This document shows positions 40,079 to 47,525 of a stretch of DNA of 52,907 nt, in pieces. The notes beneath the pieces were generated by a model. It searched no databases. It saw only the letters and a program-made list of their open reading frames with translations, and was not told the DNA's origin. This stretch comes from Anaerolineales bacterium UBA3082 (lineage in GTDB: Bacteria; Chloroflexota; Anaerolineae; UBA7937). The stretch covers positions 1-52,907 of the forward strand of contig DFBK01000030.1 of assembly GCA_002366595.1 (NCBI GenBank), in the 5' to 3' direction. The translations under genes were made by a program, and so were the position numbers. Numbering within the stretch: position 1 is the stretch's first letter; each line of letters starts with the position of its first letter.

Positions 40079-40943
40079 CTTCGCCCTCCTGTAAAACGGC
40101 TCGCCATAGAGCACGCCGCACCAGGACCTCCACCATCGCCTTTCGATACTCTGCGCTGCCTCGCAGCAAGGAGTCTCGAGGTTGAGCGGCCTGAGCCGCA
40201 AGTTTCGCGGCCTCAGCCACGAAAGCCTCATCGGGGGGTTGCCCCACCAAAGCCTCTGCGGCCTCGGTGGCTACAAATGGCGTGGGTGCCACGGGGCCTA
40301 TCGCTATCCGCGCCCTCTCAACCTTATCCCCCTGGAGCCTTACTACCGCAGCAGTGTTCAAAATGGGCAAGACGAGAGCCCTCCGCTTAGCCAATCGCTC
40401 GAAGGCCCCCGCTTCCCCCTCTCCTAAGGCTCGAAACCGCAACTGGGTGATCATGGCCGCGCAAGGGTCGACGGTGCAAAGCCCCACCCCGGCGTAGAGA
40501 GCAGCGACAGGGGTCCAGCGGCGCCCTGCTCGCTCCGCTACCTCTGCCTCGGCATCCAGGGCGAAGAGGGCTATGGCCCCATCAGCGGCGGGCAGCGCAT
40601 TCACCACGTTGCCCACCAAGGTCCCCACATTCCGAATCTGTGGCCCCCCCACCGAACCACACGCCTCGGCCAACACCCCGGCTCGAGAGCGGATCAAGGG
40701 TGAGGTGGCTACCTGGCTATGGGTCACCTGGGCCCCGATGTATATTAAACCATCTCGCTCCTCGATATGGTCTAAGCCGGGGATGCGAGTAATATCTATC
40801 ATTACCCTGGCCGTACATTGCCCCCGTTGGCTCTGGAGGACTAAATCGGTACCCCCGGCGATGATCCGGGCCTCACCCCCGTGGGCCTCCAGCATCTCCA
40901 GCGCCTCCTCCACGGAAGCGGGAAAGAGGTATTCATCCCACAT
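40065..40943 (-). CDS. Xanthine dehydrogenase family FAD-binding subunit
   Basis: A 292-residue FAD-binding subunit of the CoxM/XdhB type. The first FAD loop is ARIIAGGTDLVLQSQRGQ (the AGGTDL motif), and the second is GGPQIRNVGTLVGNVVNALP (the IRNxGTxGGN-type motif with one Gly replaced by Val), followed by a C-terminal CO-dehydrogenase-flavoprotein domain (ARIAIGPVAPTPFVATEAAE). It accepts electrons from the 2Fe-2S subunit and gives them to NAD or another carrier. It is the first gene of the operon; broken copies of an ArsR regulator and moeA lie just upstream on the same strand. Confidence 0.9.
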   Translation of the reverse strand: MWDEYLFPASVEEALEMLEAHGGEARIIAGGTDLVLQSQRGQCTARVMIDITRIPGLDHIEERDGLIYIGAQVTHSQVATSPLIRSRAGVLAEACGSVGGPQIRNVGTLVGNVVNALPAADGAIALFALDAEAEVAERAGRRWTPVAALYAGVGLCTVDPCAAMITQLRFRALGEGEAGAFERLAKRRALVLPILNTAAVVRLQGDKVERARIAIGPVAPTPFVATEAAEALVGQPPDEAFVAEAAKLAAQAAQPRDSLLRGSAEYRKAMVEVLVRRALWRAVLQEGEDANS

Positions 40944-40984
40944 ACGCCCTCCTTCTTGAAACGGAATCTCCTGCTCGCTGGTCT

Positions 40985-41149
40985 CTACTCCTCTACATAG
41001 TAAACTCGCTTCCCGGCCCTACGCGAGACTACCAAGCCAACCCTTTTCAGAACACCCAAACGATGGGAGAGCGTCGGCTGGGTTAGATCGAATTTCTCCA
41101 CAATCTCGCCAACCGGAACACCGGAAAGGTCTAAGCAGCCGCTATCGGT
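40985..41149 (-). pseudogene. ArsR-family regulator remnant
   Basis: Minus-strand frame ending at 40985 reads GVPVGEIVEKFDLTQPTLSH, then RLGVLKRVGLVVSRRAGKRV and YYVEE-stop. This is the winged-helix core and wing of an ArsR-type repressor (helix-turn-helix with TQPTLSHRL, wing RRAGKRVYY). The N-terminal dimer helix and any start codon are missing; the frame runs back to a stop inside the moeA fragment without ATG or usable GTG before the HTH. It is therefore a fragment, directly upstream of the Mo-hydroxylase operon it may once have controlled. Confidence 0.75.
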
Positions 41150-41156
41150 GTTTCCC

Positions 41157-41450
41157 TCAACGCGTTCGCTCCTCCGGCCAGTCTAGCATCATGACCTTCA
41201 CCCGTTCTCCAGCCTCCAGATGTTTTCGTTCCTCAGGGATGATGGCCAATCCATCGGCCTTCACCATCGAGGATAGGATGCCAGACCCTTGTTCGCCGGT
41301 AAGACGGGCGAAATATTCCCCTTTCTTCCTCTCCACTGTGACGCGCAAGAAATAGATGATCTGCAGCGATTTCGGGGTTTCCCTGGAGGTGCCCATTGTG
41401 TCAATAGCAACTAGAGCATAGCCGTCCATGGCCGAGTTGTCAAGAGGCCG
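41157..41450 (-). pseudogene. moeA: moeA remnant with large internal deletion
   Basis: The frame reads RPLDNSAMDGYALVAIDTMG and continues SRETPKSL, which is the N-terminal MoeA signature (NSAMDGYA), then jumps to YFLRVTVERKKGEYFARLTG, QGSGILSSMVKADGLAIIPE and GERVKVMMLDW, the last MoeA domain. About 250 residues between them, including the catalytic MPT/molybdate-binding domain, are gone. The N-terminus is also lost at the insertion-sequence boundary at 41457. MoeA inserts molybdate (or tungstate) into the pterin. This copy cannot do so; a 90-residue product from its internal ATG (41429) is possible but would be inactive. Confidence 0.85.
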
Positions 41451-41769
41451 TATTCAGAGACTGTTGAAAAAGTCCTCCAATTTGCCTTTCTAACCCTTGG
41501 CGGATAGACTGAGGCTAAGCAACCTTACGGGAGTAGAGAGCGATGAGCAAAGAGAGGTTCAAGAGAGATTGCGGCGATTCCTTCTGGCCGGTGACGTGCC
41601 AGGACAGGCTACGGACGCTTCCTCATATGAGCAGGTAGTGCCCAAAGATCACTTCTTAGTGAAGATCAACGAGATCATCCCTTGGCAACGTTTCACCTAC
41701 AAGCTGGTCAAACATTACAAGGGGAAGGCCAAGGAGGGGAGACTACCTTATGACCCTGCGCTTCTCCTG

Positions 41770-41791
41770 TCCCACAGGGATCCTGTAAGGA
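41770..41791 (+). repeat. 22-bp palindromic mini-insertion, copy 1
   Basis: Starts TCCCACAG, centre GGATCC, ends TGTAAGGA. It lies between codons for Leu-Leu-Leu and Lys-Met-Leu of the transposase; deleting exactly 22 bp restores the reading frame. Confidence 0.8.
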
Positions 41792-41857
41792 AAGATGCTC
41801 TTGGTCTCCTATCTGTATGATATCTCTGAGAGGCAGACAGAAGAGATGGCTAACCTC

Positions 41858-41879
41858 TCCCACAGGGATCCTTTACGGA
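41858..41879 (+). repeat. 22-bp palindromic mini-insertion, copy 2
   Basis: Starts TCCCACAG, centre GGATCC, ends TTTACGGA. The flanks AACCTC and AACCTA are nearly identical, which could be a 5-bp target duplication or an original Asn-Leu-Asn-Leu. Excision of 22 or 28 bp both restore the frame. Confidence 0.8.
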
Positions 41880-41915
41880 AACCTAGCGGTGAAATATTTC
41901 CTGGGCTTAGGGGTA

Positions 41916-41936
41916 TCCTTACAGGATCCCGTGGGA
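41916..41936 (-). repeat. 21-bp palindromic mini-insertion, copy 3 (inverted)
   Basis: Reverse complement of copy 1 minus one base: TCCTTACA, centre GGATCC, end CGTGGGA. It lies after the codons for Gly-Leu-Gly-Val of the transposase. Confidence 0.8.
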
Positions 41937-41974
41937 AATGAACACCCTCCTGATCACACCACCCTCACTGCCTT

Positions 41975-41996
41975 TCCGTCAAGGATCCCTGCGGGA
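41975..41996 (-). repeat. 22-bp palindromic mini-insertion, copy 4 (inverted)
   Basis: Inverted type-2 copy: TCCGTCAA, centre GGATCC, end CTGCGGGA. Deleting it joins GCCTT to CAAGAAG and restores Ala-Phe-Lys-Lys in frame. Confidence 0.8.
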
Positions 41997-42447
41997 CAAG
42001 AAGCGCATCTTGGAGAATGGGAAGCTTACGGCCTATGAGAAGCTCTTAAAAGAGATTACCAACATAGCCTTAGAGAAGGGGATCGAATTTGGTTCCACCC
42101 AGGTGGTAGATAGTGTCCACACCGTAGCAGATGTGAACATAGAGAAAGATGAGAGGGGGCAGAAAGATGGCCAGCCTCCCAGAGATGGTAATGCTCGCTG
42201 GGGTGGGGCTCAAGGGTCCCAAGAGGAGCCTCCTATCGGTGACCTGTCCTGGCACGTAGTAGGCCAGGGCCTAACCCAGGGAGGAGTGTGTCTGTAGGGG
42301 GAAAGAAGGGGGAAAAGGGAAAGCAGAGAGGAAGCTAAAGCATAGAAAAGAAGGCTAGAGAGAGTCTTGGAAGAGGGAGTTCTCTTCCGTGAGGGGATAA
42401 AAATGCTCAACCCCCTCGTTTTTCAACAATCTCAGAAGATGGGGGGC

Positions 42448-42476
42448 TTGACAAACATCGTGTGTTGGTATAAATT
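42448..42476 (+). promoter_or_regulatory. Promoter of the nucleoside ABC transporter operon
   Basis: TTGACA (42448-42453) with TATAAA (42469-42474, 15-bp spacer) or TAAATT (42471-42476, 17-bp spacer). It lies just outside the right end of the insertion sequence. The leader to the start codon is about 145 nt; no purine-riboswitch motif is recognised in it. Confidence 0.65.
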
Positions 42477-42627
42477 GAGATCAGCAAAGCACTCACATCT
42501 TTGCCTCTTCTGCAGAGAGTCTTCTAGCAACAAGAGCCCGCAATTGCTCGAGAGAAAGGGGGTGGTGGTTCGGAGTTCGCTTATAGAAGCTCTAAAGCGA
42601 TTTGAACCCAAGATGAGGAGGGGACAA

Positions 42628-43833
42628 ATGTTTTCAAGCAGAAAGATTTGGATCTTTCTGGGAGTGCTGGTGGTCTTGGCTCTGATAGTCAGCGGCTGCG
42701 CTCCAGCGGCAACCCCGACACCGGCTGTGGAAGGAAAAAAGTTAAAAGCCGCTTGGATCTATGTGGGTCCTATCGGAGACTACGGGTGGAGCCACGCCCA
42801 CGAGCAGGGACGTTTGTACGTCCAAGAGAAGTTCCCTTGGCTTGAGGCCCTGCCTCCCGCAGAAGCCGTCCCGGAGGCTGACGTCGACCGCTACATAGAG
42901 AGGTTCATCGTCGAAGAGGGGGCCGACGTGGTTTTCACCACCAGTTTCGGGTTTATGGACGGCACCATAGATGTTGCAGGGAAGCATCCCGACAAGATCC
43001 TCTTCCACTGCTCCGGCTACGAGAGGCTGCCGAATGTGGGCACCTATTTCGCCGAGTTCCATCAACTCTACTACCTGAACGGTCTCATGGCCGGAGCGCT
43101 GACCAAGACCGGCAAGGTCGGTTATGTGGGGGCTCACCCGACACCCGAGGTGGTGAGGCATATAAATGCCTTTGCCCTAGGAGTGAAGGAGGTTAATCCC
43201 GAGGCGACGGTGGACGTACGGTGGCTCTTCGCCTGGTATGATCCAGCCAAGGCTAGGGAGGCCGCAGAATCCCTCATCGCCGCGGGCGCGGATGTCCTTG
43301 CCTTTACTGAGGATTCCCCCACGGTGATAGAGGTCGGTCAGGAGTATGTCGAGAAGGGAGAGCCTGTCTATACCTTCAGCCACTATAGCCCCATGCAACA
43401 GTTCGGCCCCGATTCTTGCGTGAGTGGCCAACTCGTGCACTGGGAAGTCCTCTACGAGGACATCTTGGCCAAAATCTACTCCGGTGCTTACACCACCACT
43501 AACCTCGAAGAAGTGGACTACTGGTGGATGCTGAAGGAAGGGGCAGCGGAACTGGGAGCGGAGTTTGGTGTTCCCATCAACCCCAAGTTCGAGCCGGCTC
43601 TCAGGGAGAAGAAGGTGACCGACCCGGTGCTGGGTGAGATCAGCGTATATGACCTGGTCATGACCAGGCTGGAGCAGATGAGCGAAGAGACGGTGCTCTT
43701 CGATCCTTTCACCGGACCCATCAGGGACCAAGAGGGCAATATAAGGATAGAAGAAGGGCGCAGGGGAACTCACGACGAGCTCTGGCTCATGGATTGGTTT
43801 GTGGATAACGTGGTGGCCGAAATCCCGCGCTAA
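42628..43833 (+). CDS. BMP/PnrA-type nucleoside-binding lipoprotein
   Basis: A 401-residue substrate-binding protein. The ATG at 42628 is chosen for GAGGAGGGG just upstream and because it starts the signal peptide: MFSSRKIWIFLGVLVVLALI with lipobox VSGC (Cys24). The mature protein has the basic-membrane-protein fold: KAAWIYVGPIGDYGWSHAHE, DVVFTTSFGFMDGTIDVAGK, YYLNGLMAGALTKTGKVGYV, AHPTPEVVRHINAFALGVKE, and VRWLFAWYDPAKAREAAESL. PnrA-like proteins bind purine nucleosides outside the membrane for ABC import. It precedes the ATPase and two permease genes. With the Mo-hydroxylases nearby, purine uptake is the simplest reading, but close relatives (BMP family in Chloroflexota) are poorly characterised. 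Confidence 0.9.
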   Translation: MFSSRKIWIFLGVLVVLALIVSGCAPAATPTPAVEGKKLKAAWIYVGPIGDYGWSHAHEQGRLYVQEKFPWLEALPPAEAVPEADVDRYIERFIVEEGADVVFTTSFGFMDGTIDVAGKHPDKILFHCSGYERLPNVGTYFAEFHQLYYLNGLMAGALTKTGKVGYVGAHPTPEVVRHINAFALGVKEVNPEATVDVRWLFAWYDPAKAREAAESLIAAGADVLAFTEDSPTVIEVGQEYVEKGEPVYTFSHYSPMQQFGPDSCVSGQLVHWEVLYEDILAKIYSGAYTTTNLEEVDYWWMLKEGAAELGAEFGVPINPKFEPALREKKVTDPVLGEISVYDLVMTRLEQMSEETVLFDPFTGPIRDQEGNIRIEEGRRGTHDELWLMDWFVDNVVAEIPR

Positions 43834-43854
43834 TTCCACAGGTCAAAATCCAAT

Positions 43855-43894
43855 GGGGGATATGAAATCATTCGATTTCCTCTATCCCCCTTTT
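43855..43894 (+). terminator. Partial terminator between binding-protein and ATPase genes
   Basis: GGGGGATA (43855-43862) pairs with TATCCCCC (43883-43890), followed by TTTT. Its position after the first transporter gene would lower expression of the membrane parts relative to the binding protein, a common arrangement. Confidence 0.7.
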
Positions 43895-43928
43895 CCCTAA
43901 AAGAGGTACTGGGCGAGGGGAAGGGGAG

Positions 43929-45476
43929 ATGCCTGAAAGAGGAGAGCGGGGAGAAGTTGTCGTAAGCATGAGGGGCATCGTCAAGCGGTTCCCCGGCGTC
44001 GTGGCTAATGATCAGGTGGATTTTGAGGTCCGGGCTGGTGAGATTCACGCTCTATTAGGGGAGAACGGCGCGGGCAAGACCACCCTGATGAACATCCTCT
44101 ACGGGCTGTATAGCCCTGATGAGGGAGAGATATACATCAGGGACAAAAGGGTTACCATAAGTTCGCCCAGGGATGCCATCGAACTGGGGATAGGCATGGT
44201 GCATCAGCACTTCATGCTGGTCTATCCCCACACGGTCGCTGAAAACATCGTCTTGGGTCTTTCTTCCGCCGATTTCTTCTTTCCCCTCAGGGAAGTCAGG
44301 GGGAAAATCACCGAGTTCTCGGAAAGATACGGTTTGAAGGTAGACCCTGAGGCGAAGATATGGCAGCTCTCGGCCGGTGAGCAGCAACGCGTGGAGATCA
44401 TCAAGGCCCTCTACCGAGGCGCTGATGTGCTTATCCTCGATGAGCCAACATCCATGTTGGCCCCAGGCGAGATAGAGGAGCTATTCACTACCCTTCGGCG
44501 CATGGCGGAAGAGGGGCGCGCGATTGTGTTCATCACCCACAAGCTCGATGAGGTGATGGCTATAAGTGACTGTGTCACTGTGCTGAGGCGGGGCAAAGCG
44601 GTAGCCACGGTCGAAAAATCTCGGACGAACAAGCAGCATCTCACCAGGATGATGGTGGGCCGCGAAGTGCTGTTCCGCTTGCGGAGGAAACCGGTCGAGG
44701 AGGGCCAGATCGTGCTGGAGGTTAAGGGTCTTCATGCCCTGAACGATAAGGGACTGCCAGCCCTCAAGGATCTCTCCTTCATCGTGCGTGAGGGGGAGAT
44801 TTTAGGGGTAGCAGGTGTGGCTGGCAACGGCCAGCGAGAGCTGGTCGAGGTCATCACCGGCTTGCGCCAGGCGACAGAAGGCCAGGTGGTTCTCCTGGGA
44901 GAGAACATCACGAACTGTTCACCGGGGGAGATCATAGGGAGAGGGGTAGCACATATTCCGGAGGAGCGCATTAGGATGGGGCTCGTCCCGGGAATGAGTG
45001 TCGCTGAAAACCTCATCCTGAAGGCATATCGGCGTTCTCCTTGTTCTCAACGGCTATTTCTAAACCACACTTTCATCGACCAACACGCTGAAAGGTTGAT
45101 CTCGGAGTATGAGATCGCAACTCCAAGCAAGGATGCCCCGGCCAAACTCCTTTCCGGGGGCAATATCCAGAAGCTCATTCTGGCTAGAGAGACCTCCGAA
45201 GAACCTGTTCTGATAGTGGCTGCGCACCCGACCTATGGACTCGACGTTGGGGCCACCGAGCGCATCCGCCAGTTATTGTTGGAACAGAGCAAGAGAGGTG
45301 CGGCCATCCTGTTGGTATCTGAGGATTTGGAAGAGATAATGACCATCAGTGATCGCATTGCGGTGATGTTTGAGGGGAGGGTAGTTGGAATAGTGGATAC
45401 GGCGGGAGCGGAGGTGGAGGAGATAGGATCGATGATGGTTGGCGCTGGGAAGGAGCAAGAAAGAGGACGCTCATGA
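43929..45476 (+). CDS. Nucleoside ABC transporter, double ATPase subunit
   Basis: A 515-residue protein with two ATP-binding cassettes. First cassette (about 8-250): Walker A GENGAGKTT, Q-loop region MVHQHFMLVYPHTVAENIVL, signature LSAGEQQR, Walker B VLILDEPTSMLAPGE. Second cassette (about 258-505): degenerate Walker A GVAGNGQRE, signature LSGGNIQKLILARE, and LIVAAHPTYGLDVGATERIR in place of Walker B. This is the RbsA/NupA/YufO type that powers BMP-linked nucleoside import. The degenerate second Walker A and the AHPTYGLDVGA variant are normal for this group. Its stop overlaps the next permease start (ATGA). Confidence 0.93.
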   Translation: MPERGERGEVVVSMRGIVKRFPGVVANDQVDFEVRAGEIHALLGENGAGKTTLMNILYGLYSPDEGEIYIRDKRVTISSPRDAIELGIGMVHQHFMLVYPHTVAENIVLGLSSADFFFPLREVRGKITEFSERYGLKVDPEAKIWQLSAGEQQRVEIIKALYRGADVLILDEPTSMLAPGEIEELFTTLRRMAEEGRAIVFITHKLDEVMAISDCVTVLRRGKAVATVEKSRTNKQHLTRMMVGREVLFRLRRKPVEEGQIVLEVKGLHALNDKGLPALKDLSFIVREGEILGVAGVAGNGQRELVEVITGLRQATEGQVVLLGENITNCSPGEIIGRGVAHIPEERIRMGLVPGMSVAENLILKAYRRSPCSQRLFLNHTFIDQHAERLISEYEIATPSKDAPAKLLSGGNIQKLILARETSEEPVLIVAAHPTYGLDVGATERIRQLLLEQSKRGAAILLVSEDLEEIMTISDRIAVMFEGRVVGIVDTAGAEVEEIGSMMVGAGKEQERGRS

Positions 45477-46552
45477 GAGTGAGAATGGAAAAGAGGTTGA
45501 TCCCCTCGAGGTGGATGACCCTGTCCGCTCCTATCTTATCCCTAGCACTGGCTTTGCTGGTCATCGCCTTTGTGTTTTTGGGATATGGCGTCAGCCCTCT
45601 CCTTGCCTACAAGAGGATATTCGTCGGAGCCTTCGGAAGTCTTTACGGGTTGTCTGAGACGATAGTCAAGGCCACCCCCCTCATGATATGTGGGGTGGGG
45701 TTGGCCATCGCCTTCAAAGCGCTGGTCTGGAACATCGGGGCTGAGGGACAGTTACTCATGGGGGCTGTTGCAGCTACCTGGGTGGCGCTGTATGCGATTC
45801 CCGATGCTCCTGCGGTGGTGCTCTTACCGTGCATGTTCGTGGCAGGCTTCTTAGGCGGTGCCTTCTGGGGGGTCATTCCTGGGATCTTGAAGGCCAAACT
45901 GAGGGCCAATGAAGTGATCACCAGCCTGATGATGGTCTATATCGCCAGCGAGTTAGTGAATTACCTGGTCTATGGCCCCTGGAAGGGGGCCGAGGAATGG
46001 GGCTTCCCCTATTCGTCAAAGTTCCCATCCTCAGCCCAGCTTCCACGCCTGCTGGGCACCCGCATCCATTATCCCACTCTCATCCTCGCCCTTCTACTGG
46101 CTATGCTGGTATATGTTCTCATGATGCGGACCAAGTTGGGCTATGAGATCCGGGTGACGGGTGAGAACCCAGAGGCGGCAAGGTATGCGGGGATGAGTTA
46201 CTTTAAGACCGTGGTGCTGGTTATGCTCATCAGCGGGGGACTTGCTGGGTTGGCCGGTGTGGGAGAGGTGGCAGGGATCCACCATCGGCTTAGATACCCC
46301 CAAGGCATCTCTCCAGGCTATGGGTTTACGGCCATCATCGTGGCTTGGTTGGGGAGACTGAACCCGCTGGCGGTTATCCTCACCTCTTTGCTATTTGGGG
46401 GACTGCTAGTGGGGGGAGATGCGATACAAGTGGCGTTGGGGTTGCCGGTGGCCACGATAAACATCTTCAACGGTGTGATCCTCTTCTTTGTTCTCGGTGG
46501 TGAACTCCTCACGCGGTACAAGATCACCTTTGAATGGAGGAGGGAGGAGTGA
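45473..46552 (+). CDS. Nucleoside ABC transporter permease 1
   Basis: A 359-residue membrane protein of the BPD_transp_2 family (NupB/YufP type). About eight to ten helices are seen, beginning LSAPILSLALALLVIAFVFL, with the family motif VWNIGAEGQLLMGAVAATWV, then LRANEVITSLMMVYIASELV, and the EAA-like cytoplasmic loop VTGENPEAARYAGMSYFKTV. It forms the channel together with the next gene product and is powered by the double ATPase. Start ATG overlaps the ATPase stop; a second ATG two codons on (MEKRL) is possible. Confidence 0.92.
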   Translation: MRVRMEKRLIPSRWMTLSAPILSLALALLVIAFVFLGYGVSPLLAYKRIFVGAFGSLYGLSETIVKATPLMICGVGLAIAFKALVWNIGAEGQLLMGAVAATWVALYAIPDAPAVVLLPCMFVAGFLGGAFWGVIPGILKAKLRANEVITSLMMVYIASELVNYLVYGPWKGAEEWGFPYSSKFPSSAQLPRLLGTRIHYPTLILALLLAMLVYVLMMRTKLGYEIRVTGENPEAARYAGMSYFKTVVLVMLISGGLAGLAGVGEVAGIHHRLRYPQGISPGYGFTAIIVAWLGRLNPLAVILTSLLFGGLLVGGDAIQVALGLPVATINIFNGVILFFVLGGELLTRYKITFEWRREE

Positions 46553-47475
46553 TCCTAGAATTCATTGTGGCTGCGTTAAAGGCCGCGATCCCGGCGGGCA
46601 CACCGCTCCTCTTCGGGACGCTGGGCGAGATCTATGCTGAGCGCTCAGGCGTGCTGAACCTGGGGGTCGAGGGGATGATGATCATGGGGGCGGTAACAGG
46701 CTTTGGGGTGACTCTGGCCACGGGCAATGTTTGGTTGGGGATAACCTTTGCCGCCATGGCTGGAGGGCTCTTAGGCCTGGTTCACGCCTTCTTGAGCATA
46801 ACGCTGCGAGCCAACCAAGTCGTTTCAGGACTCGCTCTCACCATGTTTGGGTTGGGCATGAGTGGGATGCTCGGCAAGAGATACATCGGCACCCCGCCCC
46901 CCTGCCGCCTTCGCGTGGCCCCCATCCCCTTGCTGAGGGATATACCCTTCCTGGGGCCTATCCTTTTCCAGCACGACCCCCTGGTCTACCTCTCGGTTTT
47001 GCTTGTCCCTCTGCTCTGGTTTGTGCTCTTCAAGACCAGGGCTGGGATAAGTATAAGGAGTGTGGGCGAGGCCCCTGCCACCGCCGATGCGTTGGGGGTG
47101 AACGTCTTCCTGGTTCGGTATCTCTGCGTCTTCCTTGGGGGGGTGCTTGCCGGGCTAGGAGGGGCTTACCTTTCGCTGGTTTATGTCCCGGCATGGATAG
47201 AGGGGATGACAGCCGGCGCGGGCTGGATAGTGATCGCCCTCACCATCTTCGCCATGTGGAGCCCTGGTCGTGCTCTCATAGGGGCATATCTCTTTGGGGC
47301 GGTCAAGGTCTTGCAGTACAGACTCCAGCCTTTAGGGGTATCACCTAACCTTCTGAATATGTTACCCTTCATCTTCACCATCATCGTCTTGCTCGCTGGA
47401 ACGGGAGAGGTGATAAGAAAAAGGATAGGGGCGCCCTCCGCCCTCAGCATACCCTACGCCAGGGAGGAGAAGTAA
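46549..47475 (+). CDS. Nucleoside ABC transporter permease 2
   Basis: A 308-residue membrane protein (NupC/YufQ type). The GTG at 46549 overlaps the stop of permease 1 (GTGA), with GGAGGAGGGAGGA upstream; an in-frame ATG five codons earlier would lie inside that gene. Motifs: AAIPAGTPLLFGTLGEIYAE, VLNLGVEGMMIMGAVTGFGV, SITLRANQVVSGLALTMFGL, SIRSVGEAPATADALGVNVF and the final helix FIFTIIVLLAGTGEVI. It is the second channel subunit of the transporter. About nine helices are expected. Confidence 0.92.
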   Translation: MILEFIVAALKAAIPAGTPLLFGTLGEIYAERSGVLNLGVEGMMIMGAVTGFGVTLATGNVWLGITFAAMAGGLLGLVHAFLSITLRANQVVSGLALTMFGLGMSGMLGKRYIGTPPPCRLRVAPIPLLRDIPFLGPILFQHDPLVYLSVLLVPLLWFVLFKTRAGISIRSVGEAPATADALGVNVFLVRYLCVFLGGVLAGLGGAYLSLVYVPAWIEGMTAGAGWIVIALTIFAMWSPGRALIGAYLFGAVKVLQYRLQPLGVSPNLLNMLPFIFTIIVLLAGTGEVIRKRIGAPSALSIPYAREEK

Positions 47476-47525
47476 GCCTTCTGATAGGTCATGTAAAGAT
47501 CGGACAAGGTCGCTAGTGAGCAACG

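Larger units (their letters stand above)
41497..42297 (+). pseudogene. Transposase gene split by four mini-insertions
   Basis: Pieces in order: VVPKDHFLVKINEIIPWQRF and GRLPYDPALLL; KMLLVSYLYDISERQTEEMA; NLAVKYFLGLGV; NEHPPDHTTLTAF; KKRILENGKLTAYEKLLKEI, TQVVDSVHTVADVN and PPRDGNARWG. This is the N-terminal and central part of an IS5/IS1182-type DDE transposase (DUF772 region and VDSxHxxADV, carrying a catalytic Asp). The breaks coincide with four 21-22-bp repeats at 41770, 41858, 41916 and 41975; removing each restores the frame. After about 42220 the frame shifts and ends (LTQGGVCL-stop), so the C-terminal catalytic residues are lost. The enzyme is inactive. Confidence 0.85.
41457..42433 (+). 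mobile_element. Insertion sequence (IS5/IS1182-like) with broken transposase
   Basis: Terminal inverted repeats: GAGACTGTTGAAAAAG (41457-41472) at the left and GTTTTTCAACAATCTC (42418-42433) at the right, complementary at all but two or three positions. The roughly 980-bp interior holds a disrupted transposase gene. The left end abuts the truncated moeA frame; no clear target duplication was found. The right end lies 14 bp from the -35 box of the nucleoside-transporter promoter. The group is assigned from TIR sequence and transposase style and is tentative. Confidence 0.8.

Noticed and set aside
42482..42627. Purine riboswitch before the nucleoside transporter
   Set aside because: The leader lacks the three-way-junction loop sequences I would expect; no supported structure.
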